A stretch of 64,000 bases of DNA from Bradyrhizobium sp. B124 (GTDB taxonomy: Bacteria; Pseudomonadota; Alphaproteobacteria; Rhizobiales; Xanthobacteraceae): positions 7,568,001 through 7,632,000 of the forward strand of contig NZ_CP152413.1 of the NCBI RefSeq assembly GCF_038967635.1, read 5' to 3'. Below are positions 45,195 through 54,756 of the stretch, one piece after another (position 1 is the stretch's first letter; every line of letters begins with the position of its first letter). Below the pieces are notes generated by a model that had not been told where the DNA came from, did not search any database, and saw nothing but the letters and a program-made list of their open reading frames with translations. A program made the translations under genes and the position numbers.

Positions 45195-46886
45195 ATGCGA
45201 ACTGGAGTTCTTGTTTGCGGCGCAGTAGTTTCGCTTGCAACATGCAGTCTGGCTAACCCAGCGGAGCTAACCCCGGCGGCGAGTGTCTCGTCGACATTGT
45301 GGAGCTGGACTGGAGGATATGTTGGCTTTCACGGCGGTGGCGGTTATGGCCGTACGTCCTTCACTGATCCCTACGGGCCGTCAATCTATGGCGACATCGT
45401 CAACACCCCAATATTCCTGGCCGGCGGTCAGATCGGCTACAATTGGCAAAGTGACGGATGGGTTCTTGGCGCCGAGTTGGATGTAAGCCATGCTGTGTCC
45501 GACGGCACAAATAGCTGTCTTGCCTTCTCCGGTAACGTTGTGATCGCCACCTGCAAGGCAAGTCCGAACGTCTTTGTCACAGGCACCGCTCGGGTCGGTT
45601 ACACTTTTGGTGCCCAGGGTCGCACGCTCACCTATGTCAAAGCCGGCGCAGCCTGGCAGAACAGTCGCGGGAGCATCGCTAACAACAATGAATTTCACGA
45701 CGAGGAGTCTTCTGGATTTCCGCAGCACACTACGCAATTTGACTACGGTCGTTTCGGATGGACAGTCGGATTCGGTGTGGAGCAAGCCTTGACGGCCGCT
45801 TGGTCCCTCAAATTCGAATACGACTATATGAGGTTTGCTGGACCGCACCTGGCGACGCCCCCGACCATGCAGTCTCCGCCGCCCGCTGTCATCCCCGCCA
45901 GCGCAAGCGATTTATCGAGCAGTTATCAAGTTGGAAAGGTCGGCTTGAATTATCATTTCGGAAGCGGCCCGAGTCAGCCGAAATGGTCCCATGGATCGCT
46001 GTTCTCCGACAGAGCGTGGGCCGGTCATCGTGCATATCCCGATGATTGGTCGGTTGAAGGCGGCTCACGGGTCTGGCTCAGCAGGGGAACATTCCAATGG
46101 GACTACAATCTTCCACCTCCGATGCCTGGCGATGGCGTCATACCAAGTTCGAGGCTCACCTATCACGGGCTAGACGGCATTTCCGGCGAGCTTTTCGCAC
46201 GTCTTGATAGCCCCTGGGGAATATTCATGAAGGGCAATGTTGGCCTCGGACGCTTCGAGAAGGGAAAGATGAACGACGAGGATTCGAGTGTCTACGGCAT
46301 CGGCTATAGCAACACCTTATCAGACCAGGCGAATGGGAAATTCATGTACTATACGGTCGACGCCGGATATGACTTTTTGCGCGATAAGGCCTACAAATTA
46401 GGCGCCTTTGCCGGATGGGCCTATTACGGCCAAAAATCGGATTCCATGGGATGCGCGCAGATCGCCTCGCCGGTGGTGGGGCCGTGCGCGGTCCCGGTCT
46501 CGAAACGGCTCATCGGCAGTCAAGACACCAATTGGAATGCGCCGCGCATCGGCATGAGCGCAGAAGCTATGCTGCTCGAGCGCTGGCGCGTGAGCGCCGA
46601 CGTTGCTTACCTGCCGCGGACCGACTTTACTGGTCGCGACAACCATCTCCTACGCGATGCAACAGCTTTCTACGATCAGCGCGGGCGAAGTGGTGCGGGC
46701 GTTCAGGTGGAAGGAACATTGTCTTACTTTCTCAGCAAAAACTTCAGCATTGGTGTTGGGGCCCGGTATTGGGCGATGTGGACCGGCGGTGACAGCGATG
46801 TCTCCTTTAATTACGGCGCACGCACCCCTGCGAAGTACAGTATGGAACGTTGGGGCACGTTCTTTCAGACGTCTTACAAGTTTTGA
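45195..46886 (+). CDS. Outer-membrane beta-barrel protein, two-domain, paralogue of 7672-9369
   Basis: A 563-residue exported protein from ATG 45195 (after GTGAGG). The signal peptide ends near ANPA-EL (about residue 23). The first half is an Omp31/Omp25-like barrel (WSWTGGYVGFHGGGGYGRTS), the second an omptin-fold-like barrel (SRLTYHGLDGISGELFARLD, SADVAYLPRTDFTGRDNHLL), ending SYKF. It aligns with the 7672-9369 product over the whole length. A sigma-54 promoter candidate upstream suggests NifA/RpoN control. It is flanked by an EAL fragment and an IS21 remnant, so its presence here is probably due to island shuffling. Role in the bacteroid envelope is inference. Confidence 0.82.
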   Translation: MRTGVLVCGAVVSLATCSLANPAELTPAASVSSTLWSWTGGYVGFHGGGGYGRTSFTDPYGPSIYGDIVNTPIFLAGGQIGYNWQSDGWVLGAELDVSHAVSDGTNSCLAFSGNVVIATCKASPNVFVTGTARVGYTFGAQGRTLTYVKAGAAWQNSRGSIANNNEFHDEESSGFPQHTTQFDYGRFGWTVGFGVEQALTAAWSLKFEYDYMRFAGPHLATPPTMQSPPPAVIPASASDLSSSYQVGKVGLNYHFGSGPSQPKWSHGSLFSDRAWAGHRAYPDDWSVEGGSRVWLSRGTFQWDYNLPPPMPGDGVIPSSRLTYHGLDGISGELFARLDSPWGIFMKGNVGLGRFEKGKMNDEDSSVYGIGYSNTLSDQANGKFMYYTVDAGYDFLRDKAYKLGAFAGWAYYGQKSDSMGCAQIASPVVGPCAVPVSKRLIGSQDTNWNAPRIGMSAEAMLLERWRVSADVAYLPRTDFTGRDNHLLRDATAFYDQRGRSGAGVQVEGTLSYFLSKNFSIGVGARYWAMWTGGDSDVSFNYGARTPAKYSMERWGTFFQTSYKF

Positions 46887-47103
46887 CTGGATCGGGCAGC
46901 AAACCCGGGCGGGCCAAATGTTTTTGTGGCCGGCCTGTACTGGTCCGGTATCTGCAAGAAAGCACAGGGACGGCAGCGCTATATATATCCGCTGCTGCGG
47001 CTCCCGAGCTCGATGGAAATTTGAATCGGTGTCTCAGTTTGAAGTTTCGAACGATTGCCGCCCAGGGACCGTGCAGCCCCGGCCATTCGGGTGTCAATTA
47101 GCG

Positions 47104-48270
47104 CCCCCGCATCTTCGAACTTCAAGGGCTTCGCCACAGGCGGCTTCCACCGCGGGCAGATTGTCAGTCAGCACGGAGTTGAGGATGTCGACCATCTGCC
47201 GATTGCCGTCGTCGGTGCTGGCAAGCCTGCGCCGGATCGCTGAAGTGAGGCCGGCATCACACAGTCCTTGAAGGGAGCACCATTGCGCAAAGCGCCGGGT
47301 TTGCGAGCCAGCACCGGCATATAGTGCCAGGGATCGGAGATCGTCTCGCCGCGTCCGAAGGATCGTGGATGCTCCGCAAGGATTCCTCCATCCTGGCGGA
47401 TCACGATCCGATCGGTATAGCCTGGACCTCGATGGGGCCTCCGACTGCGCTGCCTGCGACTGAGTACTTGTTGTTGTCGAAGCGCACCAGGCTGGTCTTC
47501 GAGACCGATGCCGTCACCGCATGGATCGAAGCGGCCGGCATAAGGAACGAGCTTGGGCCGTTCGGTTTCGAACACACGCCCAGATCGTCTGATCGGCCAG
47601 CTCCGGATGGCGATGAGCCTTGGCGTACGCGATGCATTTGTCGAGCAGCCAGGCGTTTAGCTCATCCAGGTTTTTGAACCGCCACCGGGGCGGGAAGAAG
47701 CGCTCTCGGACCAGCCCGACCTAGTTGTCGACCTAGCCCTTCTCCCAGCCCGACGCCGGCGTGCAGGCAACCGGGTCGATCCGGATAGTAGCTGCACATC
47801 CGAAGAAAGCGGCGATTGTAGCGACGATGCTTGCCGACAAAGCGTCTCCACCGCGGTCTTCATGTTGTCGTGGATGCCGCGGCTGCAGGTGCCTTTCAAC
47901 AGGGCGAAGGCCCGGTCGTGGGCATCGAACACCATCTCCTGCGTCTCCCGCGGACAGGCCCGCACGAATAGCATACGGCTGTGACAGAGCCGGACATGGG
48001 AAGCATTCACCATCACCGTGGTGCCGCTCAGCAGAACCACCTCGTGGCTTCAGTCGAACTGGTAGGCTTCGCCGGGTGCAAAGCTCAGCGGGACATAAGC
48101 AGCCGCGGTCGATTGCCCGCGCTCCTTACTCCACCGGCAGGCGTAACGCCGCACCGCATAACCGCCGTCACAGCCGCGGCCGCGCAGGTCTTCGAAGATC
48201 CGGATCAACGTCAGCTGTTCACGCGCCGGTTTGGCAGCGTTGATTGTGTCCCGTGGCGTGGTGTAGGTGA
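47104..48270 (-). pseudogene. istA: IS21-family istA (another lineage), multiply frameshifted
   Basis: On the minus strand several frames supply IstA pieces in order: LIRIFEDLRGRGCDGGYAVR, SHEVVLLSGTTVMVNASHVR, MVFDAHDRAFALLKGTCSRG, FETERPKLVPYAGRF and SFGRGETISDPWHYMPVLAR. Stops and shifts break it in at least four places. No istB. Confidence 0.8.
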
Positions 48271-48308
48271 GTGCGGGTCACTACGTTCGCCGGCATGGGC
48301 CGGATCGG

Positions 48309-48545
48309 TCAGGTGGCGATTGCCGGGAAGCTGACGGCGGGATCATCGCCGAACGGGGTGATTGTTTCCAGTGTCATGTAGCGACCGCGCTGGACGGCCC
48401 ACTCGTCGTTCTGTTCGAGCAGGATAGCGCCGACCAGGCGGGTGATGGCGTCCTCATTGGGAAAGATGCCGACCACTTCGGTTCGGCGCTTGATCTCGCC
48501 GTTGACGCGTTCGAGCGGATTGGTAACCGGTATGAGATGTCTCGG
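48309..48545 (-). pseudogene. IS256-family transposase C-terminal fragment
   Basis: The frame reads [20 protein letters not shown] .. [20 protein letters not shown], the conserved C-terminus of IS256 transposases with the catalytic-Glu helix (NPLERVNxEIKRRTxVVGIFP). Confidence 0.85.
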
Positions 48546-48559
48546 TGCCAACGTTCCCG

Positions 48560-49594
48560 CTGCGGTGTTCTACATCGTGGCGTATGGTGCGACCATCGGG
48601 ACAGAGGCACCGGGAGCACGAAGTGCGGGCAGGCCGAAGCCGAGAGCTCGAGTTAGTAGCTGGCCGCCTCTGCGACTCGCCCGGTTGCGCTGGCAGGACG
48701 GCTTGGCCTGCCGCAGTCCGGCTATCTCTGGGGTACTTACGAGAATGCCACCAATTTCGGGGACGGCTATGCGATGGCCTATCACGCTGGGGCGGGATTG
48801 GCGAACCTCGAATGTTACCAGAACAATCCACTGATCAAGGACTACAATGGCCTCCCCCCTGCGCCTACGTGGCCGGTCCGTTCGGGGGTTATACCACCAA
48901 CAGCGAGGGCAACCGCTTCATCGAATGCGACTACTGGTCCGGCCAAATGATGCAGGAGTTCTACAACGAGCTGCAATCCGGCAAGGGCCCGGTTTTCCTG
49001 AAACTCAATCATCTGCACAGCGAGACAATCGGCAAGATCGAGGAAATCTTGCATCATGTGGAGCGGCCGTCGCGCAGGCGTTTCCACGAAATCGTGGCAC
49101 GAACTACCGGGAGCGCATGATCGAGATGCACATCCGAGATAGGATGCTGCTCGGGGCACAGCGCATCCGGCGTCTATGTTGACGAGTTTGCTCGCACCAC
49201 GGTGTCGGGCCTGTATGCTGCCGGCGATATGGCAAGTGTGCCGCATAACTACATGCTCGGAGCCTTTACCAACGGCGCCGTGGCCGGTGAGCACGCCGCC
49301 GAATTCGCTGCCGAAAACGATCTTCCCGACTATGACCCTAGCGATGTCGCGCGGGAGCGCGACCGTGTACTGGCGCCGACGAAGCGGGAGGATGGGATTC
49401 CGCCGAACCAGCTCGAATACAAGACGCGGCGCTTTGTGAACGACCATCTTCAGCCGCCAAAAGTCACGGCGAAGATGCAGCTTGGGCAGGCGCGCTTTGC
49501 CGAAATCCGCGAAGATATGGAAAGCGCCATGGTGGCGCGCGATGCGCACGAGTTGATGCGCTGCTGCTTCCCGCGGAGCTCCGACGTCGGCTAA
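48560..49594 (+). pseudogene. FAD-dependent fumarate reductase/AprA-like flavoprotein, C-terminal remnant
   Basis: Pieces in three frames give ASGYLWGTYENATNFGDGYA, PPCAYVAGPFGGYTTNSEGN, SASGVYVDEFARTTVSGLYA and AAGDMASVPHNYMLGAFTNG, the FAD-binding and helical regions of succinate/fumarate-type or adenylylsulfate-reductase-type flavoprotein subunits. The N-terminal GxGxxG part is gone and shifts occur near 48660, 48860 and 49105. It is joined to an IS256 fragment on the left and a ligD fragment on the right. Confidence 0.7.
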
Positions 49595-49632
49595 AGCTAC
49601 TCGTCAGGAAGACCCGGCCGTGCGCAAAGCGC

Positions 49633-49740
49633 ATTATGTACAAGGGCGTCTGGATCGAGCCGAAGCAGCTGGCGGACATCGAGTATCTGGCCAAGTCAGC
49701 CGAAGGGCGGGTTCGGCACCCGTTCTCAAACGGCCGAGAG
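49633..49740 (+). pseudogene. DNA ligase D C-terminal fragment
   Basis: About 35 codons, MYKGVWIEPKQLADIEYLAK SAEGRVRHPF, match the end of the ligase domain of LigD (WxxPxLxxEVEYxxxTxxGxLRHxxFKGLR). Confidence 0.5.
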
Positions 49741-49752
49741 AGGAGCTTGAGC

Positions 49753-50211
49753 TTAACGCCGGTCGTTAGCTACTGCCTTAGCGATGTCCGAGTCGAGCTT
49801 GGCCTCTTTGATCCGAATCTCGTCGATTGTAAGTTCTAGGACAGTCTGCGCTTCGTTCATGTCGTCGATCAATTGCTGATAAAGAACGTGCGCGTCCTTC
49901 GGTAGCTGCGGCTCCCCCTTATTGTTGGTCGGATAGCGAAAAGCATCGGCGCCCTTATCGATCGCATCAAACTCCTTGACGATGCCGTCAATGGACGACA
50001 GCAAATCGGCACCGACGAAGGTGGTCAGCACCTTCTTTCCTTCCGACCGCAACTTTGGGAGGTCATGCCGGAATTTCTCTTCGGACTGATTGAGATCGAA
50101 TGCCTTCGAAAAATGAAGAGCATCTTTGATCGCAAGTTCGAGATATTGCCTGTACAAGAAAAGCACGGGCATCGCGGATCGGTTGTCGCCTTTGCGGCTT
50201 TTCAGTGCCAC
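49753..50211 (-). CDS. Hypothetical HEPN-like helical protein, possibly 5'-truncated
   Basis: A 152-residue product (GTG 50211; ATG 50172 is an alternative). The segment MPVLFLYRQYLELAIKDALH followed by FRHDLPKLRSEGKKVL resembles HEPN-like proteins that carry FLYRHxLEL and H-x-L. The reading frame upstream ends at a stop near 50240 while a plausible continuation lies in another frame, so the N-terminus may be lost to a frameshift. Function unknown. Confidence 0.45.
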   Translation of the reverse strand: MALKSRKGDNRSAMPVLFLYRQYLELAIKDALHFSKAFDLNQSEEKFRHDLPKLRSEGKKVLTTFVGADLLSSIDGIVKEFDAIDKGADAFRYPTNNKGEPQLPKDAHVLYQQLIDDMNEAQTVLELTIDEIRIKEAKLDSDIAKAVANDRR

Positions 50212-50617
50212 CGCTGCTTCTTTCGCGCAGATGAAATATCATTCTCGGTACTTTTTCCTAGCCTGATTTCCATCGACCAAGGGCGCCCCGAGATCTGCCG
50301 TCGTGTCTTCGTACCGGATGAACGTCATCTATGGCATCCCGAGCTATAACTCCCGTGCATAGCCACCGCCTACATTGGCGTGCGCGCCAACAAACCAGCG
50401 CTGCTCCGCCTCAGCAAGCGAACGGGGGAGGCCTAGGTTGATCCGCTTTCGGGTCTTTAGGGAGCGTCTTCCATACACTGACCGAGCTCGTTCGTCGTCG
50501 CAACCACAGGACCCGCGCCGATGCCCAGCGCATTATCTTCATCGCGCTTCTACAACCCGAACCCGGCTCCATTCCGCAATCGATATATCGCCCGATCGGG
50601 ATGGAGCCAAAAGCCGC
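50212..50617. other. 400-bp stretch without a recognised gene
   Basis: The frame MPSALSSSRFYNPNPAPFRN (from 50521) and others show no known motif. Probably debris between the HEPN-like gene and the NopD fragment. Confidence 0.4.
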
Positions 50618-50948
50618 TTAAACCCCTCCAGTTTTTCGGGACAGATCCGACGGCCCTGGATTTAGAGCCGAGTCCCCTGGATCGACGGAGACTGGCGACG
50701 GTATGGATTGATCATCAAGCAATCGCCAAAGCTCCCCTGGAGAGAATTGCTCTAGATCGAAATTAAACTTGTCTGGATCGGCGGAGAGCGACGGGCCAGG
50801 GTGTCCGTGCAGCTCGTCATGCAAGTCCTTTTCCAGTCGCTGAAGCTCCCCTGAGGGGACGGAGACTGGCGACGGTATGGATTGATCTTCAAGCCATCGC
50901 CGAAGCTCCTCTGGAGAGAATTGCTCTCGATTGAGCTGCTGCCGGTTT
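50618..50948 (-). pseudogene. NopD-family effector fragment (acidic repeats)
   Basis: About 110 codons on the minus strand read QFSPEELRRWLEDQSIPSPV .. LQRLEKDLHDEL .. FNFDLEQFSPGELWRLLDDQ, two diverged copies of the acidic repeat seen in the 23444 and 37193 effectors. It is cut upstream by the IS3 end at about 50949 and ends at a stop after SDLSRKTGGV. A third NopD-family locus, now dead. Confidence 0.7.
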
Positions 50949-51868
50949 GATGGACACCCGGTTAAGCTAATCCCACCTTGCGCTCGAACTCAACCGGGCT
51001 GAGATAGCCGATGGTCGAGTGCCTGCGGGTCGTGTTGTAAAATCGTTCGATGTAGTCGAACACATCGGCGCGTGCCTCGTCTCTGGTTCGATAAATCTTG
51101 TTGGCCGTACGCTCGGTCTTGAGCGAGGAGAAGAAGCTCTCCATCGCCGCGTTGTCCCAGACGTTGCCGGAGCGGCTCATGCTGCAAACGATGCCGTGGT
51201 CGGCCATCAGGCGCTGGAACTGCTCGCTGGTGTACTGGCTGCCCTGGTCGGAGTGATGCAACAGCGCATCCGGCTTGCCGCGTCGCCAGACGGCCATTAA
51301 CAATGCGTCCGTCACGAGCTGTGCCGTCATGGCGGCACTCATCGACCAGCCCACCACGCGACGTGAGAACAGGTCGATCACCGCTGCGACATAGAGCCAG
51401 CCTTCGGCCGTCCAGAGATAGGTGAAGTCGGCGATCCATTTCTGGTTGGGACGCTCGGCGGCGAACTGCCGGTCAAGGAGGTTCGCCGGTGCGGTCTCGA
51501 GCTGTCGATCGCCGTCATCCTTCGGCAAGCGCCGGCGTCGCGGCCGCGCCCGCAAGCCTTGCAGGCGCATCAGCCGCTCAATCCGGTGCAGGCCGCAATC
51601 CGCCCCGTCGGCGAGCAGGTCACGCCACACCCGGCGTGCGCCATAGGTGCGGTCGCTGGCGACGAAGCTGGCCTTGACCTTGCCGCCGAGCTCCTCGTCG
51701 CTGCGGGATCTGGCGCTGGGAGAGCGGTTCAGCCAGGCATGGAAGCCCGACCGCGACACTCCCAGCGCATCGCATAGCCATGCCACCGGCCAGATCGTCC
51801 GGTGCTTCGCGACGAAGGCGAACTTCATGTCGCTTCCTTCGCGAAGTAGGCTGCGGCCTTCCTAAGAA
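50949..51868 (-). mobile_element. IS3-family element, orfA-less
   Basis: The left end carries GATGGACACCCGGTTAAGC next to the NopD fragment. Only orfB remains; the sequence upstream of its start (beyond about 51868) belongs to an IS110 transposase fragment. Confidence 0.6.
50962..51828 (-). CDS. IS3-family transposase orfB
   Basis: A 288-residue integrase-core protein with HTH_21 region (CDALGVSRSGFHAWLNRSPS), DDE residues in WIADFTYLWT, LHHSDQGSQYTS and NAAMESFFSSLK, and the terminal RRHSTIGYLSPVEFE. It is a different IS3 subgroup from 32274-33604. It is intact as a frame, but without orfA it cannot make the fused transposase. Confidence 0.88.
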   Translation of the reverse strand: MKFAFVAKHRTIWPVAWLCDALGVSRSGFHAWLNRSPSARSRSDEELGGKVKASFVASDRTYGARRVWRDLLADGADCGLHRIERLMRLQGLRARPRRRRLPKDDGDRQLETAPANLLDRQFAAERPNQKWIADFTYLWTAEGWLYVAAVIDLFSRRVVGWSMSAAMTAQLVTDALLMAVWRRGKPDALLHHSDQGSQYTSEQFQRLMADHGIVCSMSRSGNVWDNAAMESFFSSLKTERTANKIYRTRDEARADVFDYIERFYNTTRRHSTIGYLSPVEFERKVGLA

Positions 51869-52030
51869 ACAGCCACCTCAGGGCCGCAGGGAACAGCTTG
51901 CAAAACGAAGCCCAGCGATTTGGCGCGCCGCTTCAGATTGGCGAGGACGCGGCTACGATATTGTTCCTCATAGTGGTCGGCACCCGGATCTTTGTAGGAT
52001 ATGCCGTGCCGGAGGGTGTTGTAGAACAGG
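51868..52030 (-). pseudogene. Transposase C-terminal fragment (IS110-like)
   Basis: The minus strand reads LFYNTLRHGISYKDPGADHY followed by LANLKRRAKSLGFVLQAVP, like the C-terminus of some IS110-family transposases. It is cut by the IS21 end at about 52035. Confidence 0.5.
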
Positions 52031-52042
52031 ACTGCTCCGCTC

Positions 52043-52153
52043 GATGTCGCCCACCATTCCGGAATGATCTCGCCCACCATTCCGATTTGATGTCGCCCAC
52101 CATTCCGAGATGATCTCGCCCACCATTCTGGGATGATGTCGCCCGGGGTGACG
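52043..52153 (+). repeat. IS21-family left-end iterons, second copy
   Basis: Same five-unit, 23-bp array as at 18880-18990, with starts at 52043, 52066, 52089, 52112 and 52135 and only a few base changes, followed by the same GGGGTGACGAGGCCTCTTCT. Confidence 0.85.
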
Positions 52154-52159
52154 AGGCCT

Positions 52160-53210
52160 CTTCTCAGATCTTCGTCGCGGTGCTTGGTGCATCGAGCTTC
52201 ACCTACGCGCAGGCGACCTGGACGCAGGGGCTCGCCGACTGGATCAGCGGCCACGTCGGCGCCTTCGAGGCGATCGGCGGCGTGCCGGCGCTGCTGGTGC
52301 CGGACAACACCAAGGTCGCGGTGATCAAGGCCTGCCTGTACGATCCGCAGATCAACCGCAGCTACGCCGATATGGCGGCGCATTACGGCACCGCCATTCT
52401 GCCGGCCAGGCCACGGCGGCCACGCGACAAGGCCAAGGCGAGCAGGCGGTCCTCATGGTCGAGCGCTGGCTGCTCGGGCGGCTGCGCCACCGGATCTTCC
52501 ACAGCCTCGCCGAGGTCAACGCGGCGATCGCTGAGTTAATGACCCGGCTCAACGAGGAGCGGCCGATCCGGCGGCTCGGCGTCACCCGCCGCAAGCTATT
52601 GGAGGAGATCGACCGGCCGGCGCTCAAGGCCTTGCCGGAGAGCCCTTACGTGTTCGCCGAGTGGCGGATCTGCCGGGTCAGCATCGACTATCACGTCGAG
52701 GTCGAGGCGCATTACTACAGCGTTCCGCATCGCTTCGTTCGCGCCGAGGTCGAGGTGCGCTTCACCGCGCGCACCGTCGAGATTTTCCACAAGGGCGAGC
52801 GGATCGCCGCGCATCAACGCATGAGCGGCAACCACAAGCACACGACCGTGCCGGAGCACATGGCCTCCAGTCATCGGCGCTACGCCGGCTGGACCATCGA
52901 GCGCATCCGCAAGGATGCAGCCATCATCGGACCTGCCACCGCGGCGCTGTGCGATCTGATCCTCGATGAGCGCTCGCATCCGGAACAGGGCTTCCGCGCC
53001 TGTCTCGGCATCATCCGACTGGCCCGCTCCTACGGCCGCAAGCGGCTCGATGCCGCTGCCCTGCGGGCGATCGACATCGGCGCGCGCACTTACGGCTCGG
53101 TCAAATCGATCCTCGCCAACAATCTTGATCGGCGTCCTTCACCCAAGCGCTCCGCGGACGACGCGCTGATCCTTCATCCCAACATCCGCGGGCCGCGCTA
53201 CTATAATTAG
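52160..53210 (+). pseudogene. istA: IS21 istA with internal deletion and frameshift
   Basis: Directly after the iterons the sequence jumps to CAGATCTTCGTCGCGGTGCT, i.e. codon about 170 of the istA at 19049, so the N-terminal half is deleted. One base is missing near 52437 (KAK/ASRR). From 52455 the frame is open to a normal C-terminus (SILANNLDRRPSPKRSADDA), which the 19049 copy lacks. Confidence 0.85.
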
Positions 53211-53221
53211 GAGATCACGCC

Positions 53222-53722
53222 TTGCTCACCCATCCGACCCTCGATCAACTCCATCAGCTCGGCCTTCACGGCATGGCCAAGGCCTTCGCCGACATCGAAG
53301 CCGGCGGCGAGGCCGCAAGCCTCGGCCACGCCGAATGGCTTGCGCTGCTGCTCGAACGTGAAGCGTCGCTACGACGCGACAAGCGACTGTCGAAGCGGCT
53401 TCAATATGCCAAGCTGCGCCAGCAGGCCTGCGTCGAGGACATCGACTATCGCACCCCGCGCGGCCTCGACCGCAGCCTCTTGACGATGCTGGTCGAAGGC
53501 CAATGGATCGACGACCACACCAATCTTTTGATCTGTGGCCCGTCCGGCGTCGGCAAGAGCTGGCTCGCCTCGGCGCTCGGCAACAAAGCCTGCCGCGACA
53601 ATCGCTCCGTGCTCTATCAGCGCGTCCCGCGACTGTTCAGCGATCTGGCCTTGGCGCGCGGTGACGGCCGCCACCCGCGCCTGCTGCGCGCGCTCGGCCG
53701 CGTCGATCTCCTCATCCTTGAT
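53222..53722 (+). pseudogene. istB: IS21 istB ATPase, 3' end cut by an IS1111-type element
   Basis: It starts 11 bp after istA. The AAA+ domain shows Walker A GPSGVGKS (about residues 105-112) and Walker B VDLLILD, after which the sequence changes to the IS1111-type left end (GGTGTGGACGGCCTCACC). The sensor and C-terminal parts are missing. Confidence 0.85.
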
Positions 53723-54075
53723 GGTGTGGACGGCCTCACCTCAACGGCATCATAGTGCCAAGGCGTGGTCGCCAGAGCGCCACAAAGAAGGGAGACCGTC
53801 CGAGATGAAGTTTATCAGAATAGGCGTTGATCTCGCCAAGAACTATTTTCAGATTCATGCGCTGTCTAGTGAGGATGCACCAGCCGTAAAGCGCAAGCTG
53901 ACGCGCCGGACGATGCGCGAGTTCTTCTCGAAGATCGAGCCGTGCCGCGTTGGCATGGAGGCTTGCGGCTCAGCGCACTATTGGGCGCGCGAACTGAAGG
54001 CCATGGGACACGATGTGTCTCTGATGCCGCCGGCCTACACAAAGCCCTATGTCAAACGAGGTAAGAACGATGCCG
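53719..54075 (+). mobile_element. IS1111-type element, truncated, in istB
   Basis: The left end is similar to that of the element at 10036 (GTGGACG..ACGGCAT..GTGCCAA..GTGG order). The transposase is cut after about 90 codons. Confidence 0.7.
53805..54075 (+). pseudogene. IS1111-type transposase N-terminal fragment
   Basis: ATG 53805 opens MKFIRIGVDLAKNYFQIHAL; MEACGSAHYWARELKAMGHD and YTKPYVKRGKNDAVYA follow, then the frame runs into unrelated sequence at about 54075. Confidence 0.8.
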
Positions 54076-54756
54076 TATACGCAGTGGCAGGTCACTCGAC
54101 GAAGATGTGGTGGACGGCTCCCAGGTGCGCGCAGTGCCGCGTGCCGCCCCGCCCGGTGGCCAGCAGGTCGAGATCGGGATCACGCGACACGCAAAATGGT
54201 CAGGCGGCGAGCCGACCTTGTTGCGATGCTGTTGCGGAGACCCGGCGTCGCTGCGACCGGGTGGCCGAGTGTTTATCGCTATTCATAAGGTCTGAGAACT
54301 TCAGAGCCACGTGATGCCTTGTTATGGCAAGTGGACCCGAAACGGCATGGACGACCGTCTGTCATGATGCGAGCCGCCGAGGGCATGAATGTGTCCACCA
54401 GCAAACTGTTGGGACGGTGTGCCGGCGGTCGATTTCCGCAGCTCAATAGATGAACCCGGATTGCGCGTTCTTCTGTCCAAAAGTAAACGCGACTCCACGA
54501 TTGCAACCCGACAACCTGTCGTGATTGCGACTTGTGGCTCGGAAAAGGTAAGGCAATGGCGAGCATCTGAGTGGCCCAACTCCTGCAATGGCTCTCTGTG
54601 GCAGCACGGCTCGACCGAGGCTGCTGAGTGCGGCGAACGGGTCCGAAGGTGTGAGTCATGCGGATTATCGTCATTGGGTTCGAACGCTTGCGTATGCGTT
54701 TCTAGCTCCGCTTCGTCGCGCGATCATTCCAATCGCAATTAGTGAGAGGTGCAATC
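54076..54756. other. 680-bp stretch without a recognised gene
   Basis: Frames are open but show no convincing family; 54107-54295 ends GGRVFIAIHKV, possibly IS66-related. It is the boundary between the IS-rich zone and the intact metabolic locus, and probably contains the promoter of the acetyltransferase gene. Confidence 0.4.
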
